From contig CAJMLK010000014.1 in assembly GCA_905214305.1 (NCBI GenBank), positions 1 to 62,363 of the forward strand: a stretch of DNA of 62,363 bases. Direction: 5' to 3'. The stretch is from an uncultured bacterium (GTDB taxonomy: Bacteria; Desulfobacterota; Desulfovibrionia; Desulfovibrionales; Desulfovibrionaceae). Of this stretch, positions 7,416 through 15,645 are shown one piece after another. Every line of letters starts with the position of its first letter. The first letter of the stretch is position 1. Under the pieces are notes generated by a model that saw only the letters and a program-made list of their open reading frames with translations, was not told where the DNA came from and searched no databases. Position numbers and translations under genes: made by a program.

Positions 7416-9536
7416 CTACCTCCGGGTATCGTCGCGCACAAGCCGCCGCGTAACGGCCTCGGCTATGCGGTCGCCGTCAATATCCAGCTTGTTTTCTATA
7501 GTCACAGAGATGGGCTGCTGCGCCGCCTGCTGCTGGACGTATTGCAGGGCTTCAAGATAATCGTCGGGCATGGCTTCGTCGCGGCTTTGTGCGGGGCCGT
7601 TATCTCCCCAAAGTGCTTGCCCTATTTTTTCGCCCACTTCTGCGCCGCCCAAGGCACCGGCTACTGCCCCGGCAAGAGCACCAACAAGCGTTCCAAAGCC
7701 CGGCACGGCAGACCCCAGAAGCGCGCCCGTGGCTGCGCCGGAAAAACCACCTGCCAGACCGCCAACCGTACCGGAATGCGCTATATTTTTTTGCTCACGG
7801 CTGAGGCTGGCATCCGATTCCGTGGCAATGGCATCAACTACTGACAAGCCAACGCCAATGGCACCGGCAGCCTTGCCCGCCCCCTTGGCGATACGCAGCC
7901 ATTTTGCCCCTCGGCCTGCGGCTTGTGTGGCGTCCGCCGCTGCATCGGCAATCGGGGCGGCCCCTTCTGCCGCGCCAAGGGCCGCGCCCCTGCCTTTGCG
8001 GAGGAAATCCCACGCAGTCATGCCCGCCGCCCCTGCCGCAATGCTGCCCCCAACAGCCGTTGTGCCTGCCAGGGCCACGCTGGCTGTAGGGTTTGTTTCC
8101 ATAAATTCCGTTGCCGATTTCAAGCCCCAGTCAACGCCGCCCTTAACTTTTGCAAAAAAGCCGTCCATGGCGGCTTCCCAGGCGTTACCAAGGGAGTCAA
8201 ACTTTGATTGGGTGGAGGTCTGCACACGCTCAAAGAACTTGTCCACGGACTCAAGGGGGTTGCCTTCAACAGCAGCGAGCACCTCGGCACGGCGCTCCCC
8301 ACCATTGGCAAGGGCTACCGCAGCCTGTCGTGCCTGACGGTCAGGTATAACTTTGCTGAAAAGCTGAATTTGTCGGCTTGAAAGCTGCATTTTAAGCGCT
8401 TCTTTCTCTTTCCCATCTGCCTTTTCCCATTGGGCATGCAGCTTTTTGTACAGCTTGTCTTTTTCCACCACGCCCTTTTGGATGGCATCCACAAGCGCCA
8501 TGTTCATGTCGCCACCGCTGGCGGCGGTACGCTGATAGATAGCTGTAAGATTAACCTTTTTTTTAAGCCTTTTCTCGGCCACGTCACCACTGCGAAAAGC
8601 CTGTAGGTTTGCATAAAGCATCGCGGCTTCATCGCTGGAGCCAGCCGCATCGCGCAGAACCTGCAAGTTTGAAAAGTGATAGGCCGCGCCTCTTACGCCC
8701 AGCATGTCCGGCGCGTTGGTAAAAATGCCGGGCATATGTTTGGCCATGTCCTTGGTTTCAAACGCCCCCACGCTCCCCGCATTGGCCGCCATACCAAGGA
8801 CAATTTCAACGTCTTCAGCCTTGAATTGCTTGGCCTTAAGACCTGCCGCGACCATGTTTGCAAGGTCTGCACCTTCGGAGGCTGTGGCCGTAGCCGTACG
8901 CTGAATGCCCGGCAATACTTTGTCAGTCGCTGCAAAATCTAGCCCGGCCTGAAAAAGTGCCCCTCGCGTTGCCCGCGCGCCTTCCAGAGTGCCGCCGCCA
9001 TACTTAACGGCAGAGGCATCAAGCTCCCGCAATTTCTTGACGTCAACTTCCGCTATGTTCGCGTCATCAAGGTATTGGCGTTCACGGCTGACAGGCGCGT
9101 CAATCGCCTTTTTTGCAGCATACCCACTCGCAGCAAGGCCCGCGCCAGTTTTCCAGACGCCATCCATGCCCCGGCCAAGGCGTTGCATATGGCTGACAGT
9201 GTCACGGGCGGTCTGCCCTACGCCGCGCAAGGTGCGGCGTAGGGCAGACGCCCGTTGTTCGGCCCTTTGCAGATTGCCGCCGACCTCTCTGGATTCGCTG
9301 GCAATGGCATCCATGCTTCTGGCCGCGTCCTTGGCCTCTTTGCCGATAGCGTCCATACTTTTGGCCGCGCTCTTGGCATCTTTAGCCATGCCTTTCATGG
9401 CTTCGCCCTTGCCGATTGCGTCTACAGCCGTGCCGGTTTTGGCGGCGGATTTACCCAAGCTGTCCAGAGCAGTGCCCGCAGGGCGCGACAGGCTATCTTT
9501 GAGCTTCAGTTCCGCTTGTACTTGCAGGTCGGACAT
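7416..9536 (-). CDS. Tail tape measure protein
   Basis: 706 residues. The N-terminus is a run of imperfect repeats (KSAAKSMDAIGKEAKDAARS) forming a long coiled region, followed by a conserved globular part and hydrophobic Gly/Ala-rich segments near residues 480 to 640 (GLAGGFSGAATGALLGSAVPG), as expected for the part that crosses the membrane during DNA injection. Its length sets tail length. The start lies inside the -1 frame of the upstream chaperone gene, which overlaps it by 44 nt, a common coupling for tape measure genes. Confidence 0.9.
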   Translation of the reverse strand: MSDLQVQAELKLKDSLSRPAGTALDSLGKSAAKTGTAVDAIGKGEAMKGMAKDAKSAAKSMDAIGKEAKDAARSMDAIASESREVGGNLQRAEQRASALRRTLRGVGQTARDTVSHMQRLGRGMDGVWKTGAGLAASGYAAKKAIDAPVSRERQYLDDANIAEVDVKKLRELDASAVKYGGGTLEGARATRGALFQAGLDFAATDKVLPGIQRTATATASEGADLANMVAAGLKAKQFKAEDVEIVLGMAANAGSVGAFETKDMAKHMPGIFTNAPDMLGVRGAAYHFSNLQVLRDAAGSSDEAAMLYANLQAFRSGDVAEKRLKKKVNLTAIYQRTAASGGDMNMALVDAIQKGVVEKDKLYKKLHAQWEKADGKEKEALKMQLSSRQIQLFSKVIPDRQARQAAVALANGGERRAEVLAAVEGNPLESVDKFFERVQTSTQSKFDSLGNAWEAAMDGFFAKVKGGVDWGLKSATEFMETNPTASVALAGTTAVGGSIAAGAAGMTAWDFLRKGRGAALGAAEGAAPIADAAADATQAAGRGAKWLRIAKGAGKAAGAIGVGLSVVDAIATESDASLSREQKNIAHSGTVGGLAGGFSGAATGALLGSAVPGFGTLVGALAGAVAGALGGAEVGEKIGQALWGDNGPAQSRDEAMPDDYLEALQYVQQQAAQQPISVTIENKLDIDGDRIAEAVTRRLVRDDTRR

Positions 9537-10022
9537 GGCGCTTCCACTTTCGCCAGTTCTGGCGTTTGGTTACAACGTTTCTTGCTTTGGGTTTGGCGGG
9601 GAATAGCACGTCAACAAAAACTTCAGCCTCCGGCAGGGACATGGCCCGGACCTCGGCCAGGGTAAAACCACGGCCTACCAGCGCGGCCTCTACTTCGCGG
9701 AGGCGGCGGAAGATTCCGCGCTGGAGGCCAAGAGCTTTTTTGCAAGCTCATCCTCCACAGCCAGAAGAACGCCATATTCCGGCGCGGGCAAACCGGCCAA
9801 AAGCTCGGCAGTGATGGCATCAGCAGGAATTTCACCCAGGCGGGTTATGGTGCGTGACCACTTGTGGCGATTCATGCGGGCGTTGCTGGCATCCGGCCCG
9901 GCATCTTCAATGGCGGCCTCCACATCTTCCAGGGTGGGGACGCGCATGGTAAAATCTTTATGCATCTGCCCGTTGAATTCTATACCGAAAAGCAAAGTAC
10001 CGTCAGTTGTAAGTCTGGACAT
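9493..10022 (-). CDS. Tail assembly chaperone, -1 frameshift fusion (gp41-gp42 type)
   Basis: If ribosomes slip back one base at 9741-9735, the gp41-like protein is extended past its own stop in the -1 frame by about 80 residues: ALGLQRGIFRRLREVEAALV, then GRGFTLAEVRAMSLPEAEVF and a basic end (QNWRKWKRHVR), stopping at 9493-9495. The -1 frame has no start codon of its own and runs into the tape measure gene, as in Mu, lambda G-GT and many other phages. The product would be about 176 residues and bind the tape measure protein during tail assembly. Confidence 0.8.
9672..9741 (-). promoter_or_regulatory. Programmed -1 ribosomal frameshift signal
   Basis: The slippery heptamer A AAA AAG (9741-9735) is in frame as codons 95-96 of the zero-frame gene. 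A spacer of 5 nt (CTCTT) follows, then a stem with arms 9729-9716 and 9686-9672 pairing 14 bp with a single bulged base. The zero-frame TAG stop lies in the loop. Heptamer, spacer and stem all match the canonical bacterial arrangement (E. coli dnaX heptamer). Confidence 0.85.
9690..10022 (-). CDS. Tail assembly chaperone, zero-frame product (Mu gp41-like)
   Basis: 110 residues. The N-terminal part (GTLLFGIEFNGQMHKDFTMR, then VPTLEDVEAAIEDAG) has the form of tail assembly chaperones placed between tube and tape measure genes. The C-terminus after codon 96 is a low-complexity tail (LLASSAESSAASAK) that is simply the default reading before the stop. It follows the tail tube gene by 3 nt. Most ribosomes should make this form and a minority the fusion. 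Confidence 0.85.
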   Translation of the reverse strand: MSRLTTDGTLLFGIEFNGQMHKDFTMRVPTLEDVEAAIEDAGPDASNARMNRHKWSRTITRLGEIPADAITAELLAGLPAPEYGVLLAVEDELAKKLLASSAESSAASAK

Positions 10023-10025
10023 GGA

Positions 10026-10403
10026 TTACTCCTTTACTTCATCCACAGCAAAAAGGGTGAGATCGCGCTTGGCTTCGCCTTCGCTTTCGTATTGGGCGCT
10101 TACATCCTGAACGCAGCAGCCGGTATATGCCGTGCGCTGCCCCTTGCCATTGACCGGGTAAATAACCAGTTTGGCATCGCGCACCTTGGACCAGTTACGC
10201 TCCTTGCCATTGGCCGGAATTGGTACGGCCACAGTAAGCTCGTAAGTGGTAACACCCTGGCAGAACCCGGCAATGCGAGCGCGGCGGTTCATGGTTTTCA
10301 CGGGCAGGCAGCCGGTATTTTCCTTAACGCTGAAACTGGCGCACTCGATTTCTTCGCCGTCCACCTCAAGGACGACTGCGCCCACGAATTCTTCCATAGC
10401 CAT
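10026..10403 (-). CDS. Tail tube protein (Mu gpM-like)
   Basis: 125 residues from ATG 10403, 8 nt after AAGGAG. An upstream in-frame start would lie in the terminator hairpin and is rejected. The protein is beta-rich with the pattern VGAVVLEVDGEEIECASFSV and ends QYESEGEAKRDLTLFAVDEV, as in Mu-like tail tube subunits. In Mu the tube gene directly follows the sheath gene; here a 2-kb accessory block separates them and a late-promoter-like element has been placed before the tube gene. Confidence 0.82.
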   Translation of the reverse strand: MAMEEFVGAVVLEVDGEEIECASFSVKENTGCLPVKTMNRRARIAGFCQGVTTYELTVAVPIPANGKERNWSKVRDAKLVIYPVNGKGQRTAYTGCCVQDVSAQYESEGEAKRDLTLFAVDEVKE

Positions 10404-10434
10404 TGGCGGCTCCTTTTTGGGTTTAACGGGCGAC

Positions 10435-10507
10435 AAAAAGCAAAGCCCGCACTGCCACAATAGTGGCAGCGCGGGCCGAAGAAAGACTGGCGGGCGTCAG
10501 CGGTTGA
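10435..10507 (-). promoter_or_regulatory. Late-promoter-like element, copy B, combined with a terminator hairpin
   Basis: Dyad CTGGCGGGCGTCAG at 10487-10500 begins 7 nt after the upstream gene. A 14-bp stem (10445-10476; GCCCGC.CTGCCAC and its complement, 4-nt loop) is followed by TTTGCTTTTT, a convincing intrinsic terminator for transcripts arriving from upstream. The hexamer TATTGT (10462-10457), 24 nt after the dyad, lies in the loop and is a fair -10 box. Transcripts starting near 10450 would lack the 5' arm and would not be terminated. Confidence 0.65.
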
Positions 10508-11116
10508 CTAGTCGTCTATTGCCATATGAACGGTTTTTTCTACACGATGACGAGTGATGAAGGAAGTTTCTTCCAAAGAGTTAAGCGTGCTGACTGAGAA
10601 ATTCTTCGCGTGTCTGATAGACATATAATTCGAAGCTAAAACATTTAAATCGGTAAAAGCATTTGCATATCCAAACGGCAATTGTACATGCTCATACTTT
10701 TTATAGAAGGCGTCATTCCTTTTCTGCCACGCCTTACCGGCAGGCGTATTAAGACCACCCTGTGCAAATTCTGGCTTCTGCTTGAGCAGTTTTAAGGCAT
10801 TATATGATTCTTGAACAGCCTCTTTATACTCTTTTAGTTGCGGATATTTTTCCAAAGAGAAGGTTCCATATTCAAGGCTTGAAGCAAACGTAGGCTCTAT
10901 AACTATTTTCCCGGCCGCATCTCCAAGTACGGCAGGTGTTTTTATGCGCTCCATCAATGCATTAATGATGGCGGGCATGTCTTCATTGTCAGCATTTTTT
11001 ATATTCGGCTTGATTATCAGCGTTTCGTATACAAGCACGTCATCGTCGTCTTTTTCTTCCGCGAAGGCAGGCACAGCCAGAAGCAGAAACAGCAGACAGG
11101 CGAACAGTTTTTTCAT
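10508..11116 (-). CDS. Secreted protein of unknown function (accessory gene in tail module)
   Basis: 202 residues from ATG 11116. The N-terminus is a clear Sec signal peptide (MKKLFACLLFLLLAVPAFA, then EE), so the protein is exported. The rest is soluble, rich in Lys, Glu and Tyr, with no motif I recognise. Base composition is visibly more AT-rich than the flanking tail genes. It has its own upstream terminator (11154-11182) and a downstream terminator/promoter element, so it is a self-contained cassette. A role in altering the lysogen envelope is possible but not shown. Confidence 0.75.
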   Translation of the reverse strand: MKKLFACLLFLLLAVPAFAEEKDDDDVLVYETLIIKPNIKNADNEDMPAIINALMERIKTPAVLGDAAGKIVIEPTFASSLEYGTFSLEKYPQLKEYKEAVQESYNALKLLKQKPEFAQGGLNTPAGKAWQKRNDAFYKKYEHVQLPFGYANAFTDLNVLASNYMSIRHAKNFSVSTLNSLEETSFITRHRVEKTVHMAIDD

Positions 11117-11153
11117 GGTGGGCGGCTCCTTATATGTGGTTGCCGATAGGGTA

Positions 11154-11182
11154 CAAAAAGCCCCTTGCCGGGGCAAGGGGCT
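11154..11182 (-). terminator. Intrinsic terminator
   Basis: A GC-rich stem (AGCCCCTTGCC with its complement, 11159-11182) is followed on the minus strand by a five-base T run (11158-11154). It isolates the secreted-protein gene from transcription coming from the right. Confidence 0.75.
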
Positions 11183-11292
11183 GTAAGGCCTTGCGCGATA
11201 GTTGGCACTGGCTGAAAAAGTGGCAAATCTGCCCCAAAATACTTGTGGACATGCGCAGTCTGCCATGCTGTCTTGCTGTGACAGGAGGAGAT

Positions 11293-11532
11293 ATGAAACT
11301 TGAGCAGGTAGAAAACATTGCAGATGCCGCACGGGCTGGGGCATCTTTTGGCTTTTCCACGGCTATGGGTTACGCCATAGACCAATTGCTTGCTGCGGCA
11401 AGAGCTGCAAAAGATGAACGTACCGGAGCCGTGGCTACCGCGCTGGCGAGCCTTTTACACGAAAGCAGGCAGACGGCGCATGATGAATTTATAGGCTCGT
11501 TCAATGTGGACGTAGTGGATAGCGTGCAGTAA
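11293..11532 (+). CDS. Small unknown protein on the opposite strand (accessory gene)
   Basis: 79 residues starting MKLEQVENIADAARAGASFG, with GGAGAT 5 nt before ATG 11293. It is largely alpha-helical with an Ala-rich amphipathic middle (GYAIDQLLAAARAAKDERTG). It runs against the direction of all surrounding tail genes, so it is probably expressed from the prophage independently of the late genes. No family recognised. Confidence 0.6.
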   Translation: MKLEQVENIADAARAGASFGFSTAMGYAIDQLLAAARAAKDERTGAVATALASLLHESRQTAHDEFIGSFNVDVVDSVQ

Positions 11533-11554
11533 AAAGCCCCGCTCTGGCGGGGCT
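11531..11554 (-). terminator. Intrinsic terminator overlapping the end of the plus-strand gene
   Basis: An 8-bp stem AGCCCCGC/GCGGGGCT (11535-11554), with TTTTTA following on the minus strand. It would end transcription of the small minus-strand gene at 11587-11772. The plus-strand side lacks a T run. Confidence 0.65.
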
Positions 11555-11586
11555 TGTGGGCTGGCGGGCATGCGCTGGATGTTGCG

Positions 11587-11772
11587 CTATACCAAGCGAG
11601 AACATTGAAGGCGCGTGGCAGCCACAACATACAGACGGGCCAAAGCTTCAATTGCCACGGCTGGCGGCATTGCGGCAGCCTGCCGGGTAAGCGCTTCGGC
11701 GGCATCCGTTGACGGAACATTACCCACAAGAGTATAAAATCTGTCCATTGCTGAGGTGATATCTTGTTCCAT
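11587..11772 (-). CDS. Small unknown protein
   Basis: 61 residues starting MEQDITSAMDRFYTLVGNVP, with GGAG before ATG 11772. The C-terminal half is helical (EALTRQAAAMPPAVAIEALA). The start faces the start of the DUF4145-like gene; the two translation starts are only 19 nt apart and share the sequence CTCCGGA, which serves both ribosome sites. No family recognised. Confidence 0.55.
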   Translation of the reverse strand: MEQDITSAMDRFYTLVGNVPSTDAAEALTRQAAAMPPAVAIEALARLYVVAATRLQCSRLV

Positions 11773-11791
11773 GCTATCTCCGGAGGAATTG

Positions 11792-12478
11792 ATGCTGTTC
11801 ATTGAAGGACATTGCCCACATTGCAATGAAAAGCGCGGCTTTAATCTTTACGCAGTAAGCGAATTCCGCTCAAAGAGGGACGTTGTAGACCTGCGCAGAG
11901 GCAGCGCAGGGCAAAAAAAAGGGCCTTACCCTGCTCGATTTTATGCTACAGGCCTTTGTGTACACTGTGGAAATCCGATTTTGATTGAGGTCGAAATTGA
12001 AGATGTTTTTCTATTTGCAATGCGAGACTGCATAACAAACCATGACCGACGCTATGATGGGCCTCTTCCGCAAATTTTACGCATGTACCCCGAACCAACC
12101 CCGCCATATAGTCACCCGTCCTTGCCTGATGCCGTCAACCAAGACCTTATTGACCTGCAAAATATGCTGAAACAGCAACTTGCGCCCCACCTTGTTATGA
12201 CAGGGTGCCGCACGATATTGGAAACCGCCGTCAAAACCCTTGGCGGCGAGGGAAAACGCCTTGTAGATCAAATTCAAGACCTGAAAAACAAAGCTGTTGT
12301 CAATGGAGTGCTGGCGGATTGGGCACAGCATATCCGGCTTGAAGGTAACAGCGCCGTGCATGAGCGTTCTGGAACTCAGGAAGAAGCCCAAGAGTTGATG
12401 GAGTTTACCAAGCTCTTTCTTCAATACACCTTTGAATTCCCCAGCCGTATCACAACCCTGCGGGTGACTCCCCAATAG
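11792..12478 (+). CDS. DUF4145-like protein with N-terminal zinc-binding pairs
   Basis: 228 residues from ATG 11792, 4 nt after GGAGGA. Two CxxC pairs (CPHC near residue 8, CVHC near residue 66) suggest a zinc ribbon. The C-terminal half (CRTILETAVKTLGGEGKRLV, then WAQHIRLEGNSAVHE) has the helical pattern of DUF4145 domains, found in restriction- and defence-associated proteins and in isolated prophage genes. It is transcribed against the tail genes and has lower GC. I class it as a probable moron; a protective role is inference only. Confidence 0.75.
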   Translation: MLFIEGHCPHCNEKRGFNLYAVSEFRSKRDVVDLRRGSAGQKKGPYPARFYATGLCVHCGNPILIEVEIEDVFLFAMRDCITNHDRRYDGPLPQILRMYPEPTPPYSHPSLPDAVNQDLIDLQNMLKQQLAPHLVMTGCRTILETAVKTLGGEGKRLVDQIQDLKNKAVVNGVLADWAQHIRLEGNSAVHERSGTQEEAQELMEFTKLFLQYTFEFPSRITTLRVTPQ

Positions 12479-12504
12479 GCGAGAGCCACCGCAGGGTTTG
12501 CCTC

Positions 12505-13938
12505 CTACAGCAGCAAGTCCACGCGGGCGGCCAGCACATGCAGGCCGTTGACCACGTCGGCGGGTATTTTGATGTTAAGCCGATTCGGGTCTTGCAGATC
12601 GCGCTCGGCAATGACGCCCTCGGCGTTGGCCGTAACCTCTTCCAGAATTTCCAGTGTTTCGAGATTGCGCAGTACGTCCAGCACTTCGGAGCGTACCTTG
12701 GCCGGTGTGCGGGCCGAGAGCTTTTCGCGCGGGAAGCGCAGGTCAACGCGCTCTTTGACCGCCTTGCAGGTGTAATCAAGTGTGCGGATGGTCGTCATGT
12801 CCAGCATGCTGATATCCGTAGCGCCTACGGCATTGCGGGTATAGGTGCTGACGGCGCGGACAATCTGCACTGTTTCGCCCGGCCCGACCTCCAGAGGGGT
12901 GACGCCGTTTTTGAGCATGGTTTCCTGCTCATTGCGCGAGAGGCGGGCAGCCACGGGGGGCGCGGCAATGCCGGAAAGTTCCAGCGTGTTCAGGGGGCGG
13001 GCCGGATCTTCTTCGCTGGCGGCAACGGCGGCGTAAGCGGCGGCAAGCTCTTCGGGCAAACTCGTCGTGCCGGGCAGGCAAGCAAGGGAAATGCGCCCGC
13101 TGTTGAGTTGGCCAGCAAGCGTGGTGGCGTTGGCAAGGCTGCCCGTGGTGGCCGTCCAGCCTGTGGCGCGGCGTTGCTCAAGCGGGCCGGAGATCGCCTC
13201 CAGATGTTCCCGCAGGGCCGTAAGCTGTTCCTGCGCTGCAAAGGGGATACAATAAATAGTGTAGTTGGACGCATAGACAGCGGCCAGGGCATCGGCAAGA
13301 TCAGGGTCTTGCTGCCCGCCTGCCATATCCGTCTTGCTGGCAGTGTACCCCGCCACAGTGCAGGACACGGCCATGGCGATACGATTACCCAGGGTACCCG
13401 TGTTTTTGGCGGTAAGCGTCAGGGTAGGCGTGCCGTCCTCCGGCGTGGTGATGGCAGCAGTGACGGGCAAATCCTGCGCATCGTTAATGGCCGCTACAAG
13501 ATCAGCCAGCGTGTCGGCGGCGGCATCCTGATAACCGGCGGCAACGGCAACATAGCTATTGCCCACCGACAGCTTGAGTACCCCGGCGCTGGTGGCCTGC
13601 CCGGACAGGGTGACCTTGCCGGTGGCGGCAAGGCCCGCAGCATGCGGCGGCACAGGCAGCACGGTGAGATCAATATACGGATAGGCCGTGATAGCGGCCC
13701 TGACCATCGTATGCGCCTGACTGCCGTAGCCAAAGAGTGCTGCTGCCGTGGCATCGTCGAATATCTGCACAGGCTCAAGGGGGGCTGGGGATTCCGGCAG
13801 TTTTTGTGCAATAATCAGCACGCGCTGTTCGTTGGTGGCAAGGGTGCGGACGGCCAACTTGGTATTTATTTCAAAATACTTCCCCGGTTTGCGGATGCTG
13901 GCCGGGAGGTTATCAAACGAGATATTGGCGCTGGCCAT
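12505..13938 (-). CDS. Tail sheath protein (Mu gpL)
   Basis: 477 residues. The N-terminus (ISFDNLPASIRKPGKYFEIN) and the C-terminal block (DISMLDMTTIRTLDYTCKAV, then REKLSARTPAKVRSEVLDVL) match Mu-like contractile sheath proteins. The sheath polymerises around the tube and contracts on infection. Start at 13938 is 3 nt after the stop of the DUF2635 gene. Its end is followed by the accessory block rather than the tube gene. Confidence 0.92.
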   Translation of the reverse strand: MASANISFDNLPASIRKPGKYFEINTKLAVRTLATNEQRVLIIAQKLPESPAPLEPVQIFDDATAAALFGYGSQAHTMVRAAITAYPYIDLTVLPVPPHAAGLAATGKVTLSGQATSAGVLKLSVGNSYVAVAAGYQDAAADTLADLVAAINDAQDLPVTAAITTPEDGTPTLTLTAKNTGTLGNRIAMAVSCTVAGYTASKTDMAGGQQDPDLADALAAVYASNYTIYCIPFAAQEQLTALREHLEAISGPLEQRRATGWTATTGSLANATTLAGQLNSGRISLACLPGTTSLPEELAAAYAAVAASEEDPARPLNTLELSGIAAPPVAARLSRNEQETMLKNGVTPLEVGPGETVQIVRAVSTYTRNAVGATDISMLDMTTIRTLDYTCKAVKERVDLRFPREKLSARTPAKVRSEVLDVLRNLETLEILEEVTANAEGVIAERDLQDPNRLNIKIPADVVNGLHVLAARVDLLL

Positions 13939-13941
13939 GGG

Positions 13942-14172
13942 TTACTCCTTGGGCTTTTTGCCCGGCTTGGCTTCTGCGGGAGCTACGGGAGCCGGGGCGT
14001 CCACGGGATCCGAGGCGTCCACGGGTTCGAGGTCGCCGGCCGCAATACGGCGGCGGTAGTACGGGCTGTCGGCCACCTGCACGGCGGTGGCATCGTCAAT
14101 ATACGCTGTGGGCTTGTCTTCGCGCGGCACCTTGAGGCCGGGCGCGGCCTTGACTGTAAGCATGGTGGGCAT
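13942..14172 (-). CDS. DUF2635 protein (Mu gp38-like)
   Basis: 76 residues. The pattern VKAAPGLKVPREDKPTAYID, then SPYYRRRIAAGDLEPVD is the DUF2635 signature, always found next to the sheath gene in Mu-like phages. The C-terminus is an Ala/Pro/Lys-rich tail. Its precise role is unknown; position suggests a tail terminator or sheath accessory function. Confidence 0.85.
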   Translation of the reverse strand: MPTMLTVKAAPGLKVPREDKPTAYIDDATAVQVADSPYYRRRIAAGDLEPVDASDPVDAPAPVAPAEAKPGKKPKE

Positions 14173-14179
14173 GGCGTCC

Positions 14180-14872
14180 TCACACTTGGATTTGCAGGGT
14201 TATGTGATCTTCCGCTGCCGGTGGGTCTGTAGCCATGTCCTGCGGCGGCTTGAGCCAGTATTGCAGCCGCAGGCAATTCAAACCCGGCAGCGGCGCGGGA
14301 TTGTTGGCATTGGCAGCGCCGGGGAAAGTCTGGCCGTCCGGCGGCAGGTAGCCGCCGGGCTGGAGCGTTGCGCCGTTTTCCGGCAAGGGCGCCTGCCCCG
14401 GCTCACGCAGGCGAACGTCCACTATGGCTGTCCAGTCCTGTGACATGACAGAAAGTGCCTGCGCTGCGGTTTTGGCGCTGAACAGGCTGCGGACACGGCC
14501 TGGGCGCAGGTGGTCAACATTATCAAGCCCGAAGTCCTGCATGCAGATGAGCCGGGCCACATCGTCGAGCATCTGATACGTACCCACATTGCCCGGCCCG
14601 CCCTTGCGCGTGGCGGCCTCGCTGCGCACACTGCGGTCAGCCACTATGGTGGTAAAGGCAAGCCGGGTGCGGAAACGGGTGCGGGCGGTATTGAGCGGCT
14701 CCGGTGCAGTACTGTCCTTGAAGGTTACCCACACAGCGGGCAAGGCGCGGATAACGCCCTGCCAGTCGCCCATGAGTTCGCCGCCGTAAGAGGACACCAG
14801 GCGCAGGTACGGCAGCTTTGCCGCCGCAATCTGCTCTATGATGCCGTTTTCAATTTCCATGATGGGCAGCAT
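14180..14872 (-). CDS. Gp37-family tail completion protein (DUF1834)
   Basis: 230 residues. Features typical of Mu gp37/DUF1834 are IENGIIEQIAAAKLPYLRLV at the N-terminus, AVWVTFKDS near residue 47 and the arginine-rich beta strand RTRFRTRLAFTTIVADRSVR. The ATG overlaps the gp36-like stop codon as ATGA, so translation is coupled. The protein acts at the head-tail joining region or tail end. Confidence 0.85.
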   Translation of the reverse strand: MLPIMEIENGIIEQIAAAKLPYLRLVSSYGGELMGDWQGVIRALPAVWVTFKDSTAPEPLNTARTRFRTRLAFTTIVADRSVRSEAATRKGGPGNVGTYQMLDDVARLICMQDFGLDNVDHLRPGRVRSLFSAKTAAQALSVMSQDWTAIVDVRLREPGQAPLPENGATLQPGGYLPPDGQTFPGAANANNPAPLPGLNCLRLQYWLKPPQDMATDPPAAEDHITLQIQV

Positions 14873-15324
14873 CAGAACCTCCAGATGCGTTGGCCGGGCT
14901 GGAACTGCACGGCGGCATCGTCGGCTTCGGCGGGGTCGCTGCCGTTCTCGTCGGGTAAAAGCAGGTCTGTCACGCCCCTGGCTACGCTTTTAAGCCACGC
15001 GGTGGCTTCTTCGTAGCGCCGGATGATGCTCTCGCTCTCCTGGGCGTCACCGCCTGTCAGGTGGTAGCGCGCCATATCCATAACAAAGCCTTTGAGCGGC
15101 TCGGGCGTGTCGTTGCCGCTGACTGCCAGCGGTACGGCATAGCGCGGGGCAAGGTATGTATCTGCCTCCCGGCTGGCACGGGTCAGCGCGTCAAGCACGC
15201 GCTGACCGTCCAGCGTGGGTTGGCCCTCATCATCGTCAGGCCCCTGGGCAAGGCTGAACATTTCGTCCTGACCGAAGTGCGCAGTCATAGCCTCAAGGCT
15301 GGCGTAGAGCGTGGGGCCGGACAC
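14872..15324 (-). CDS. DUF1320 head-tail joining protein (Mu gp36)
   Basis: 150 residues using GTG 15324, 4 nt after the stop of the preceding gene; the longer reading into that gene has non-credible composition. The opening TLYASLEAMTAHFGQDEM matches DUF1320, followed by ALTRASREADTYLAPRYAVP and the MARYHLTGGDAQESESIIRR segment. This family joins the neck of the capsid. Confidence 0.87.
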   Translation of the reverse strand: MSGPTLYASLEAMTAHFGQDEMFSLAQGPDDDEGQPTLDGQRVLDALTRASREADTYLAPRYAVPLAVSGNDTPEPLKGFVMDMARYHLTGGDAQESESIIRRYEEATAWLKSVARGVTDLLLPDENGSDPAEADDAAVQFQPGQRIWRF

Positions 15325-15328
15325 GGCT

Positions 15329-15637
15329 TTAGCCTGCCTTTTTAGCCGCTTTGGCGGCGGTTTTATCGGTTTTGGCCGTAGCCGGAGCTTCGGCCTTGGG
15401 CGCGGCAGCGGGCAGATTTTCAACCGGGCCAGCACTGACATTGGCATTGCTGTCAGATTGAACGGGCGTGTCAGTGACGACAAGCTGCGGGTCAGCTTGC
15501 AGCCGCGCCAGTTGATCTTCCGTGACGCTGACGGTGCGGCCCTCGGTGTCAAAGCACATGCCGCAACGGCAACGGCGCTCAACAAGGATTCCAGCAGCAC
15601 CGGGGCGGGCTTTCACGAAAACAGTTATCTTGCTCAT
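15329..15637 (-). CDS. Mu gp35-like small structural protein
   Basis: 102 residues from MSKITVFVKARPGAAG (ATG 15637). A beta-rich N-terminal half contains CRCGMCFDTEGRTVSVTEDQ, with a CxCxxC cluster that could bind a metal. The C-terminal half is an Ala/Lys/Pro-rich low-complexity tail ending KAAKKAG. Position between capsid and gp36 genes fits the HI1506/gp35 class. Confidence 0.7.
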   Translation of the reverse strand: MSKITVFVKARPGAAGILVERRCRCGMCFDTEGRTVSVTEDQLARLQADPQLVVTDTPVQSDSNANVSAGPVENLPAAAPKAEAPATAKTDKTAAKAAKKAG

Positions 15638-15645
15638 GCCGCCCC

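Noticed and set aside
12538..14232. 564-codon open frame opposite the sheath gene
   Set aside because: Antisense shadow of sheath and DUF2635 genes; Arg/Gly-rich translation without any recognisable motif.
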